DNA of 64,000 bases, taken from an uncultured Tenacibaculum sp. GTDB lineage: Bacteria; Bacteroidota; Bacteroidia; Flavobacteriales; Flavobacteriaceae. This document shows, one piece after another, positions 25,149-32,445 of the stretch. The first letter of the stretch is position 1. Each line of letters starts with the position of its first letter. The stretch covers positions 1 through 64,000 of the forward strand of contig NZ_CANMAX010000010.1 of the NCBI RefSeq assembly GCF_947495995.1, given 5' to 3'. The notes beneath the pieces were generated by a model. The model was given only the letters and a program-made list of their open reading frames with translations, did no database searches and was not told where the DNA came from. Both the position numbers and the translations under genes were made by a program.

Positions 25149-25508
25149 TTAACAATTAGTTTGTGCATCTACTTGTATTCTAAAACAACGTTCGTAACCT
25201 AAGAATTTAGGATCACCCAATTCTTCAGACCAAAATCCGTCCAAAATATCTTTATTTAAACATCTATAAACTACTACACCTTTGTATACATATTCATCAT
25301 CATCTAAATATTGAAAATTAATTACAAGTATATTGTCATTAAAAAATCCATATCCAGTTTGTTTTTGTTCTTTCCCTATTAGCCAATTAGCGATAATTCT
25401 ATTATTACTATCTAAAATAATTGAAAGTGTTCCTTTGTATTCGTTTTCACCTTCATTTTGATTAGAACCTATAACTGAAAACTCGCCGACTAAATCTTCT
25501 ACAACCAT
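25149..25508 (-). CDS. Small protein of unknown function, beta-rich
   Basis: 119 residues from the ATG at 25508. A minus-strand -7 element TATATTTG lies about 20 nt upstream of this ATG, so the longer frame back to 25592 is not translated. The pattern GEFSVIGSNQNEGENEYKGT, an aromatic-Gly strand, then VYKGVVVYRC, LDGFWS and a C-terminal Gly-Tyr-Glu resembles a beta-sheet module (G-x-Y-x-V-x-G-x-N...Y-x-G) seen in uncharacterised bacterial proteins. There is no signal peptide. I do not recognise a function. Confidence 0.65.
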   Translation of the reverse strand: MVVEDLVGEFSVIGSNQNEGENEYKGTLSIILDSNNRIIANWLIGKEQKQTGYGFFNDNILVINFQYLDDDEYVYKGVVVYRCLNKDILDGFWSEELGDPKFLGYERCFRIQVDAQTNC

Positions 25509-25703
25509 AAACAAATTATATAATGAATTGCAAATATAAATGTTTATTAAAGTATAGGTGTAGAAAGCTTTTTTTGAGTGAAACATGCTCATTTATAGGG
25601 TGTTTATCTCCTTTTTTAGCTCTATTAGCGTATTTTACTATTAACAAATGTTAATTCTAAATGAAAAAAAGTATATTTAAACGTGAACATTTTTTATGAG
25701 GGT

Positions 25704-26003
25704 ATGATTAAAGGGAAAATCTACTATGTATTACTGGGGATATTATTGCTGAATGTCCAAAATTTAACAAGTCAAAACACTACTGAAATTGAGTCTAAAA
25801 ACAAGTTGAGAAATAATATTTTTGAATCTGTTAGACCAGAGTATGTTTTGAATATCAAGTTAAAAAGAAAACCGAATAGCAATAAGGTGATTATTACTTC
25901 AATGAAGTATGAAAAAAGACAATCGGAGATTTTTAAATTATTGTTAGCTCAAAAGGAAAGAATAGCAGCCTTAGAGAAAAAACAAAAGAATCAAAGAAAG
26001 TAA
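25704..26003 (+). CDS. Small secreted basic protein, unknown
   Basis: 99 residues from the ATG at 25704 (MIKGKIYYVLLGILLLNVQN), which gives a clean signal peptide likely cut after LTSQ. The mature part is lysine-rich, with a C-terminal amphipathic or coiled-coil stretch (LLLAQKERIAALEKKQKNQR). It shares length, signal peptide and basicity with the three-gene family at 27122-28553 but lacks their VEY, LNxI and LRFR motifs, so I do not place it in the family. The in-frame GTG at 25683 is a less likely start. Confidence 0.6.
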   Translation: MIKGKIYYVLLGILLLNVQNLTSQNTTEIESKNKLRNNIFESVRPEYVLNIKLKRKPNSNKVIITSMKYEKRQSEIFKLLLAQKERIAALEKKQKNQRK

Positions 26004-26047
26004 GATTTTCTTCTTCAACAAATAGCAGAATAGAAACCAAAATGAGT

Positions 26048-26055
26048 TACTTTTG
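26048..26055 (+). promoter_or_regulatory. -7 element immediately before ctlX
   Basis: TACTTTTG matches TAnnTTTG and ends 5 nt ahead of the ctlX ATG. If used, transcription would start at or within a base or two of the start codon, giving a leaderless or nearly leaderless mRNA. The -33 element is not obvious. Confidence 0.45.
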
Positions 26056-26060
26056 CTGCT

Positions 26061-26996
26061 ATGAAACAAACTACCAATACGATTCTAATGATTCGTCCTA
26101 TTGGTTTTAGGATGAACGAACAAACAGCGGTTAATAACTATTACCAGAAGGTTTTAGATAATGTATTGCCGTCTACTGTAAACGCAAAAGCACAACAAGA
26201 GTTTGATAATTATGTAGAGAAACTAAGAAGTTACGGAGTTAACGTAATTGTTGTTTCTGATACTGATGATTCAGACACGCCAGACTCTATATTTCCTAAT
26301 AACTGGATATCTTTTCATCAAGATGGAACAGTAGCATTGTATCCAATGTTTGCTGAAAATAGACGATTAGAAAGAAGAGAAGATATTTTAGAAACTCTTG
26401 AAGAACAAGGTTTTTTAATTGAAAATGTTGTTGATTATACTTCTGCTGAAGAAGAACAAGTTTTCTTAGAAGGTACTGGAAGTTTATTATTAGATAGAGT
26501 AAATAAGAAAGCCTATTGCGCTTTATCACCAAGAGCAGACGAAGAACTTTTTATAGAGTTCTGTGAAGATTTTGAATATACACCTGTAGTTTTTACGGCT
26601 AACCAAACTGTAAATGACGAACGTAAAGCAATATATCATACAAATGTAATGATGTGTTTAGCTGAAACTTTTGCTGTTATCTGTTTGGCTTCTATAGATG
26701 ATAAAAAGGAACGCAAAAATGTAATCAAACATTTAAAAGAAGACGGTAAAGAGGTAATTGATATTTCAGAAGCTCAGGTAAATAACTTTGCAGGTAACAT
26801 GCTTCAGGTTAGAGGTGAAGATGATGAGCGTTTCTTAGTGATGAGTCAAGCTGCCTACGATTGTTTAACGAAAGAACAAGTAAATAAAATAGAAAAACAC
26901 TGTAAAATTATATCAAGTTCTTTAGATGTAATTGAAGGCTGTGGAGGTGGAAGTGCCCGATGTATGATGGCTGAAGTTTTTCTTCCAAAACAATAA
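26061..26996 (+). CDS. ctlX: Citrulline-utilisation hydrolase CtlX-like protein
   Basis: 311 residues of the pentein/amidinotransferase superfamily. SIFPNNWISFHQDGTVALYP and FLEGTGSLLLDR carry the substrate-binding acidic residues, IYHTNVMMCL holds the catalytic His, and GCGGGSARCMMAEVF near the end holds the nucleophile Cys301. The family acts on citrulline or related ureido/guanidino groups. In relatives it lies next to the dimethylargininase-like gene and citrate synthase; here it is 11 kb away from them. It has its own promoter element and terminator. Confidence 0.85.
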   Translation: MKQTTNTILMIRPIGFRMNEQTAVNNYYQKVLDNVLPSTVNAKAQQEFDNYVEKLRSYGVNVIVVSDTDDSDTPDSIFPNNWISFHQDGTVALYPMFAENRRLERREDILETLEEQGFLIENVVDYTSAEEEQVFLEGTGSLLLDRVNKKAYCALSPRADEELFIEFCEDFEYTPVVFTANQTVNDERKAIYHTNVMMCLAETFAVICLASIDDKKERKNVIKHLKEDGKEVIDISEAQVNNFAGNMLQVRGEDDERFLVMSQAAYDCLTKEQVNKIEKHCKIISSSLDVIEGCGGGSARCMMAEVFLPKQ

Positions 26997-27001
26997 ATTT
27001 T

Positions 27002-27027
27002 AAACCGCTTTTATAGCGGTTTTTTTT
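27002..27027 (+). terminator. Terminator after ctlX
   Basis: AAACCGCT (27002-27009) pairs with AGCGGTTT (27015-27022), followed by a T run. Confidence 0.92.
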
Positions 27028-27121
27028 ATGTGTTATCATATCAAATTTAAGTTTTCAATATTTGATTTTGTGACTTTTTTAGTTGAACTGTTTCTTAATT
27101 AGTGTAATTAAAGGTATAAGT

Positions 27122-27433
27122 ATGAACACAAGAGTAAGATTAATAACAGTTTTAACATTCGTAATAATTTTAGGAATTAGAAATGTTATTAGTCAGAAAG
27201 TAGAAGTTAAAAATAACGTTGAATATTTAGTTCAAGATGATAATTCAGAAGATTTAAATACAATTAAAAAGGTAATTTCTAAAGTAAAAAATGAAAATCG
27301 TAAGATCAATTTTAAAGACGCAATTCGAAAAGTAGATAAGCTTCAGAAAAAAAGAAAAGTATTGAGGTTTAGGAAGAAAAGGAGGAAAAACACCCTAAAT
27401 AAGTGTTTTGCTGAAAAGAGTGATAAATGTTAA
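27122..27433 (+). CDS. Secreted basic protein family, member 1
   Basis: 103 residues from the ATG at 27122. A signal peptide (MNTRVRLITVLTFVIILGIR) is likely cut after VISQ. The mature protein shows NVEYL, an acidic stretch, DLNTIKKV, a basic middle and KKRKVLRFRKKRR, then two cysteines near the C-terminus (NKCF and DKC). The same plan recurs in the next two genes, so these are paralogs. I do not recognise the family. The strong positive charge and small size suggest a binding role at an anionic surface, for example membrane, polysaccharide or nucleic acid, which is inference only. Confidence 0.75.
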   Translation: MNTRVRLITVLTFVIILGIRNVISQKVEVKNNVEYLVQDDNSEDLNTIKKVISKVKNENRKINFKDAIRKVDKLQKKRKVLRFRKKRRKNTLNKCFAEKSDKC

Positions 27434-27512
27434 ATAACTGATTTTTAATGGTTTATTTATTGGTTAAAAACGTTAAATTTTAATTTTTTTGATTGTTTAA
27501 AGAAGAAAATCG

Positions 27513-27546
27513 ACCATTTATCGATGAAAATATACCATTAATCGAC
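27513..27546 (+). promoter_or_regulatory. Two direct repeats, 21 bp apart, upstream of member 2
   Basis: ACCATTTATCGAT at 27513-27525 and ACCATTAATCGAC at 27534-27546 are spaced exactly 21 bp, two helix turns. They lie just upstream of a promoter (TTG at 27553, TACCTTTA at 27575). This is the layout of an activator site of the LytTR type. A LytTR regulator is encoded at 60459, but nothing in the sequence shows that it acts here. Confidence 0.65.
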
Positions 27547-27552
27547 AGTTCA

Positions 27553-27582
27553 TTGTTTAACGAGAAAATATTCGTACCTTTA
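27553..27582 (+). promoter_or_regulatory. Promoter of secreted family member 2
   Basis: TTG at 27553-27555 and TACCTTTA at 27575-27582, separated by 19 nt, fit the Bacteroidota -33/-7 pattern with one mismatch in the last base. Transcription would start near 27588, less than 20 nt ahead of the ATG. Confidence 0.6.
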
Positions 27583-27605
27583 TTATATCCCCAAATTAAC
27601 GAAAA

Positions 27606-27962
27606 ATGATTGTCAAACATCCCCTAAAGTTGATAGTAATCATATTACTATTCTTTAACTACCAACAAAGTATAGCACAAGAAAAAAAAGTAGTTGTTAA
27701 ACATGGAGTAGAGTATCTCGAAGAGTCTGATGAAGACGGAGGTTTAAACTCAATCCAGGCACCTTCAAACACAGTTACTGTTAAAGCGAAAGCTAAAAAA
27801 TCAAAGAAACTTTCAAAAGAAGCATTAGCATTACAAAAAATGAGTAAAGTTACTCAGAAAAGAAAGAAGCTTAGGTTTAGAAATAAAAGAAAGAACGATC
27901 CAAAGAAATGTGTTAAGAACGTAAAAAAGCAACAGTGCGAATCTTCAGGTAAAAAGAAATAA
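27606..27962 (+). CDS. Secreted basic protein family, member 2
   Basis: 118 residues. Signal peptide to about residue 25 (SIAQ). The mature part has KHGVEYLEESDEDGGLNSIQ, a lysine-rich middle and TQKRKKLRFRNKRKNDPKKC, with a second Cys near the end (QQCES). It is paralogous to the genes at 27122 and 28224 and is the longest of the three. It has its own promoter with a 21-bp-spaced operator and is followed by two tandem terminators, so it is probably expressed alone. Function unknown. Confidence 0.78.
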   Translation: MIVKHPLKLIVIILLFFNYQQSIAQEKKVVVKHGVEYLEESDEDGGLNSIQAPSNTVTVKAKAKKSKKLSKEALALQKMSKVTQKRKKLRFRNKRKNDPKKCVKNVKKQQCESSGKKK

Positions 27963-28043
27963 ATTAATCCTGTTAGAATAAGTTTGTAGTTGCAATTAAC
28001 TTTTATGTTTGGAAAATATAATAGAATTATTTGAATTCTAGTG

Positions 28044-28073
28044 AAAGATTACCATTATGGTAATCTTTTTTTT
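28044..28073 (+). terminator. First terminator after secreted family member 2
   Basis: AAAGATTACC (28044-28053) pairs with GGTAATCTTT over a 5-nt loop and a long T run follows. Confidence 0.9.
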
Positions 28074-28077
28074 GTTT

Positions 28078-28109
28078 AACAATCCCTTTATTTATAAGGG
28101 ATTGTTTTT
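28078..28109 (+). terminator. Second terminator after secreted family member 2
   Basis: AACAATCCCTT (28078-28088) pairs with AAGGGATTGTT around 28096-28106, again with trailing T residues. It starts only a few bases after the first terminator. Confidence 0.88.
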
Positions 28110-28223
28110 GTTTATAAGAAAAACTTATTCTTTTTTGTAAACTCATTGGTGTTTCTGAGACTACTATAATAAGCATGCTGATTACAAATAATTAGAATAA
28201 CAATTAGATAAAAATTAATTATT

Positions 28224-28553
28224 ATGAACTCAAAAATTAAAAACATACTTATCCCCCTAATAGTGGTATTAGTTTTAGGGATTCAGCAGAATACAGCACA
28301 AAATGTAACTAAGGTTAATGGAGTAGAATATATTAACAAAGAAGTTGCTAATAATGACTTAAATTCTATAAAGGTTCCTGTAAAAAAGATTAAGCTTAGA
28401 AAAACTAAATTAAGAAAAGCAAACAAGAATATTAGAACTGTAGCAGATCTAGAAAAGATAGTACAAAGAAAAAGAAATCTTCGTTTTAGAAATAAAAGGA
28501 GAACTGCCGACAAATGTTTTAAAGAAGAGGTTTGTCACACAGATAAAAAATAA
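28224..28553 (+). CDS. Secreted basic protein family, member 3
   Basis: 109 residues. Signal peptide MNSKIKNILIPLIVVLVLGI, likely cut after NTAQ. The mature part has VNGVEYINKEVANNDLNSIK, an Arg/Lys-rich middle and VQRKRNLRFRNKRRTADKCF, with a second Cys in EEVCHTDKK. Paralog of the genes at 27122 and 27606; the LRFRNKR motif is identical to member 2. It is followed by a bidirectional terminator. Function unknown. Confidence 0.78.
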   Translation: MNSKIKNILIPLIVVLVLGIQQNTAQNVTKVNGVEYINKEVANNDLNSIKVPVKKIKLRKTKLRKANKNIRTVADLEKIVQRKRNLRFRNKRRTADKCFKEEVCHTDKK

Positions 28554-28577
28554 AAGAGCACCTAAGTGCTCTTTTAT
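28551..28577. terminator. Bidirectional terminator between convergent genes
   Basis: AAAAGAGCAC pairs with GTGCTCTTTT over a 4-nt loop, with A residues on the left and T residues on the right. It serves secreted family member 3 on the plus strand and the phosphatase on the minus strand. Confidence 0.9.
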
Positions 28578-30230
28578 TTATTTAAATATTTCATCTACGA
28601 TTTTACCAGACGATCCATTTGGAAATTCTATCTCTAACAAATTTGAAATAGTAGGAGCAATATCTATAATTTCATAATGCTTTTTAGAACTACCTTTTGT
28701 AATTCCATTTCCATAAAATATTATTGGTACATGAGTGTCGTATGAATAACCAGATCCATGAGTTGATCCTTTCTTCGAATAAATAATTGTAGAAGGATTA
28801 GGTATCAATAACACATCACCAGAAAATTTCTGATTATAACCATTTTGTAAATGGTTTAATATCCCTTTGTTAAATTCTGTACGTTGTAATGTTTTTGCTG
28901 TAACAGATTTATAGATGCCTTTATAGTTGATGATGTTTTCGTTAATTACCTCAGCTACTTTTTCTACACTAAGCTTTTTCTTTTCAATATTTTCTTTGTT
29001 TAAAAAGATCTGAAAATTTGAAATATTTTCAATGAAATCTTCAGAATTGAAATACTGTTTTGTAATACTTTTTACATAGTTTAAAAGCTTACCGCTACTT
29101 AAATAGTTTGCAGGTATTTTAACGGATTGTAAATAACTAGGTACTTGTACAGCGGCATGATCTGCAGTTAAGAAAATTGTATAATTATCTTTTCCAACTT
29201 GCTTGTCTAAGAATAATAGTAAACTTTCTAATTCTTTATCAAATCTTAAATAAGTATCTTGAATTTCTTTAGAATCTACACCAAACTGATGTCCAACATA
29301 ATCTGTAGAAGAATAACTTAATGTTAGAAAATCTGTAAACTCACCTTTTCCTAAATTTTCACCTATTATAGCAGCTTTTGCAAAATCTGTAGTTAACGAG
29401 TTACCAGCAGGTATAGCTTTAATAATACTATAATTATTGTTTTTGCTTCTTAAATTAGGAATATCATGAGGGAAAGTAGGTTTCTCTTCACCTTTGAAAG
29501 TATTCTCATAGTTATTATCGTCAGCAATACTTTCTGTATATGTACTGATGTCATAAAGAGTTTCCCAAGGTTGTTTCAAATATTCATCAGCAACACCAGA
29601 ATTATTAAAATCAGCTACCCATTTAGGTAAAGCATCCATATAAAAAGAAGAAGAAATCCATTGTCCTTTACTTCCTCCATCAAACCAATATGCTCCGTTA
29701 GCAGTATGCCCAGCAGGTAAGATTGCAGATCTATCTTTTATACCGATACCAATGGTTTTTCCTTGCATATTTTGCGCAAGCTTTAATTGATCGGTGACAG
29801 TTGTAGTTAACATTCTGTATGGTGATTTTTTACCACCGTCTCCGTCATTTCCAACAGTTTTATAATTGTTGTCATCAACACAATAGATAGATTTTTTTTC
29901 AAATTTATCATACCAATTGTTACCAATAATTCCATGATGACTCGGAGTTGTTCCTGTAAAAACAGAAGTGTGACCAACAGCTGTATATGTTGGAATGTAA
30001 TTAAAATGAGCATTCTCTAGAGAGAATCCGTTTTTTAATAAACGTTTAAATCCACCGTCACCATATTTTTTTTCAAAACGAGTTAAATAATCATAACGCA
30101 TTTGGTCTACAACTATTCCTATGACAAGTTTAGGTTTAGTAGGATTTGTAGTTTTTTCTTCTTTTTTTGGGAAACAGCTTGCAAAGCCAATAATAAGAAG
30201 AAATACTATTGATTTAATATAATGGTTCAT
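28578..30230 (-). CDS. PafA-like alkaline phosphatase
   Basis: 550 residues, exported, with a lipobox-like Cys in IGFASCF. It belongs to the alkaline phosphatase superfamily branch of Flavobacterium PafA. The metal-binding Asp is in GIVVDQMRYDY, the nucleophile Thr83 in PTYTAVGHTSVFTG, the substrate-contacting Asn in GNNWYD, and the PafA-specific Lys165-x-Arg167 in GIKDRSAILP. The second metal site is in LTADHAAVQVP and SGYSYDTHVPIIFYG. PafA hydrolyses phosphate monoesters in the periplasm and is not repressed by phosphate. It is transcribed divergently from mlaE. Confidence 0.9.
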   Translation of the reverse strand: MNHYIKSIVFLLIIGFASCFPKKEEKTTNPTKPKLVIGIVVDQMRYDYLTRFEKKYGDGGFKRLLKNGFSLENAHFNYIPTYTAVGHTSVFTGTTPSHHGIIGNNWYDKFEKKSIYCVDDNNYKTVGNDGDGGKKSPYRMLTTTVTDQLKLAQNMQGKTIGIGIKDRSAILPAGHTANGAYWFDGGSKGQWISSSFYMDALPKWVADFNNSGVADEYLKQPWETLYDISTYTESIADDNNYENTFKGEEKPTFPHDIPNLRSKNNNYSIIKAIPAGNSLTTDFAKAAIIGENLGKGEFTDFLTLSYSSTDYVGHQFGVDSKEIQDTYLRFDKELESLLLFLDKQVGKDNYTIFLTADHAAVQVPSYLQSVKIPANYLSSGKLLNYVKSITKQYFNSEDFIENISNFQIFLNKENIEKKKLSVEKVAEVINENIINYKGIYKSVTAKTLQRTEFNKGILNHLQNGYNQKFSGDVLLIPNPSTIIYSKKGSTHGSGYSYDTHVPIIFYGNGITKGSSKKHYEIIDIAPTISNLLEIEFPNGSSGKIVDEIFK

Positions 30231-30373
30231 TATTCAAAATTTTGTCTTCAAAATTACTGAAATCAAGAATAACAAAGCGTTTTTATTCGTTTATGTTAAT
30301 GATTTTTTAATCTTAAGTCAGAATTTAACCAAGTAAATATTCTTTAGTACATTAGCAGAATAAAAAGGAATAG

Positions 30374-31114
30374 ATGAATTATATCGAGCATGTTGGTAAG
30401 TATTTTATGATGCTTGGTCAGGTCTTTAGAGCTCCTCAAAAATTTAGAGTTTTTTGGGAAGCTTTATTTAGAGAGATTGAGGAGTTAGGTTTAAAATCGA
30501 TAGGAATTATTGCTTTTATTTCCTTCTTTATCGGAGGAGTAATAGCATTACAAACTGCATTAAATATTAGCGATCCTTTAATACCTAAAATGTTAATAGG
30601 TTTTGCTACAAAACGTTCTGTAATTCTTGAATTTGCGCCAACTTTTTGTTCTATTATTTTAGCAGGAAAAGTAGGGTCTTACATTACTTCAAGTATCGGA
30701 ACCATGAGAGTTACCGAACAAATAGATGCCTTAGAGATAATGGGTGTAAATTCATTAAACTATTTAATACTTCCGAAATTATTAGCGACAATATTCTTTT
30801 ATCCGTTTTTAGTGATTTTAGGTATGTTTTTAGCCATCTTCGGAGGTTGGGTAGCAGGAAAGGCTACAAATATGTTTTACGAGGCAGATTATATCATGGG
30901 AATACAATACGATTTTGATCCATATTTAATCGTTTATGCGCTAATAAAAACAATTGTATTTGCTTTCATTATTGCAACGGTTCCTTCTTATCACGGATAT
31001 TATGTGAAAGGTGGTTCGTTAGAAGTTGGTAAAGCAAGTACACAATCTGTAGTATGGACGATAGTTGTTATTGTAGTTTCAAATTATTTCTTAACTCAAA
31101 TGTTACTTACTTAA
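30374..31114 (+). CDS. ABC transporter permease, MlaE family
   Basis: 246 residues with about five to six membrane segments. IGIIAFISFFIGGVIALQTA, FAPTFCSIILAGKVGSYITS and MRVTEQIDALEIMGVNSLNY are the conserved MlaE/TrbI permease regions. It pairs with the ATPase gene one base downstream to form an inner-membrane complex for lipid transport between membranes. No MCE-domain (MlaD) gene follows here, so that subunit must lie elsewhere. Confidence 0.92.
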   Translation: MNYIEHVGKYFMMLGQVFRAPQKFRVFWEALFREIEELGLKSIGIIAFISFFIGGVIALQTALNISDPLIPKMLIGFATKRSVILEFAPTFCSIILAGKVGSYITSSIGTMRVTEQIDALEIMGVNSLNYLILPKLLATIFFYPFLVILGMFLAIFGGWVAGKATNMFYEADYIMGIQYDFDPYLIVYALIKTIVFAFIIATVPSYHGYYVKGGSLEVGKASTQSVVWTIVVIVVSNYFLTQMLLT

Positions 31115-31115
31115 T

Positions 31116-31880
31116 ATGATTAGAGTTAACGATATACATAAAAGTTTTGGTGATACAGAGGTTTTAAAAGGAATTTCAACCGAGTTTGAAGCCGGGAAAA
31201 CAAATCTGATTATCGGACAAAGTGGTGCCGGGAAAACAGTATTTCTTAAAAGTTTATTAGGATTACATTTACCAGAGAAAGGAACGATAGTTTACAATGG
31301 TCAGGTAAATACGGAAATGACTATTGATGATAAACGTGAGTTTAGGAAAGAATTAGGGATGGTTTTCCAGGGAAGTGCATTATTTGACTCCTTAAATGTG
31401 GAAGAGAACGTAATGTTTCCTTTAAAGATGTTTACCAAACAATCTCTAAGCGAAATGTTAGATCGTGTAAACTTTGTGTTAAAACGAGTGGATTTAGAAA
31501 GCTCTAATCCAAAATTTCCTGCAGAACTATCTGGAGGAATGCAAAAGAGAGTTGCTATTGCTAGAGCTATTGTAATGAATCCAAAATATTTGTTTTGTGA
31601 TGAACCAAATTCAGGATTAGATCCAAGTACTTCTATTCTGATAGATAATTTGATTAAAGAGATTACAGAAGAATATCAAATCACGACAGTAATCAATACG
31701 CATGATATGAATTCTGTTATGGAAATAGGAGATAAAATTGTTTTCTTAAAAGATGGAATTAAGGCTTGGGAAGGAAGCAGCAAAGAGATTTTTAAAACAG
31801 AGAATAAAGCTGTAGTAGACTTCGTTTACTCATCTAACTTATTTAAGAAGGTTAGGCAAGCATATTTAAATGAAAAGTAA
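31116..31880 (+). CDS. ABC transporter ATP-binding protein, MlaF-like
   Basis: 254 residues. Walker A in GQSGAGKTVFLKSLLG, Q-loop in GMVFQGSALFDSLNVEENV, signature ELSGGMQKRVAIARAI, Walker B YLFCDEPNSGLDP and the switch His in VINTHDMNSV. The phrase FQGSALFDSL is typical of MlaF-type ATPases. It follows mlaE by one base. Confidence 0.93.
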   Translation: MIRVNDIHKSFGDTEVLKGISTEFEAGKTNLIIGQSGAGKTVFLKSLLGLHLPEKGTIVYNGQVNTEMTIDDKREFRKELGMVFQGSALFDSLNVEENVMFPLKMFTKQSLSEMLDRVNFVLKRVDLESSNPKFPAELSGGMQKRVAIARAIVMNPKYLFCDEPNSGLDPSTSILIDNLIKEITEEYQITTVINTHDMNSVMEIGDKIVFLKDGIKAWEGSSKEIFKTENKAVVDFVYSSNLFKKVRQAYLNEK

Positions 31881-31993
31881 AGTTTTGATTATTAAATAAT
31901 TAATTTTTTATTCAAAAAAAAGATGAAAAAAAGTGTAAATAAATTTGGTCCGAACTAGGAATCGTTATATATTTGCAACCGCTAAGAAAAAAT

Positions 31994-32066
31994 GACCGGG
32001 TAGCTCAGTTGGTAGAGCATCTCCCTTTTAAGGAGAGGGTCCTGGGTTCGAGCCCCAGCCCGGTCA
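31994..32066 (+). tRNA. tRNA-Lys (anticodon TTT)
   Basis: A 73-nt cloverleaf. The acceptor stem GACCGGG pairs with CCCGGTC, discriminator A at 32066. The D arm (TAGCTCAGTTGGTAGAGC), the anticodon loop CTTTTAA with anticodon TTT, and the T arm with GGTTCGAGCC are all regular. CCA is not encoded. TATATTTG-like sequence at about 31968-31976 upstream may be its promoter. Confidence 0.97.
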
Positions 32067-32110
32067 CTATTTAAGCTTCTCTTCAGGGGAGCTTTTTCTT
32101 TGAAAATTTC

Positions 32111-32193
32111 GGGGAGATTCCAGAGCGGCCAAATGGGACGGACTGTAACTCCGTTGTCTTTCGACTTCGCAGGTTCGAATCCTGCTCTCCCCA
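32111..32193 (+). tRNA. tRNA-Tyr (anticodon GTA)
   Basis: An 83-nt class II tRNA. The acceptor stem GGGGAGA pairs with TCTCCCC, discriminator A at 32193. The anticodon stem ACGGA/TCCGT carries the loop CTGTAAC (anticodon GTA), and the long variable arm and T arm GGTTCGAATCC are present. It is 44 nt after tRNA-Lys and probably cotranscribed with it. Confidence 0.97.
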
Positions 32194-32221
32194 CAACACT
32201 TATACTTAATTGGGGAATTTT

Positions 32222-32260
32222 TATGAGGGGCGTTTAACTTAAAAGTTGAGCGTTTTTTTA
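32222..32260 (+). terminator. Probable terminator after the tRNA pair
   Basis: GGCGTTTAACTT can pair with AGTTGAGCGTTT through several G-U pairs over a short A loop, and a run of T follows. The rest of the gene-free stretch to 32445 shows nothing else recognisable apart from a weak CTCCT/AGGAG hairpin at 32403-32418 that may end the minus-strand kinase operon. Confidence 0.65.
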
Positions 32261-32445
32261 TTCCACTAACTTCAATACAACTTCAAGTAAAAAAAACAAT
32301 CTAGAGTATTTCTTATTATAGTATCATTAAGAGTAAAGTTAATTACAATGAATTTCTAAGTGATTTATTTTGTTCTAGTGTTTTTTGGAATAAGAAAATT
32401 TCTCCTATAAAAGGAGTTTAGCCATATTTATAAATGATAAAAAAA

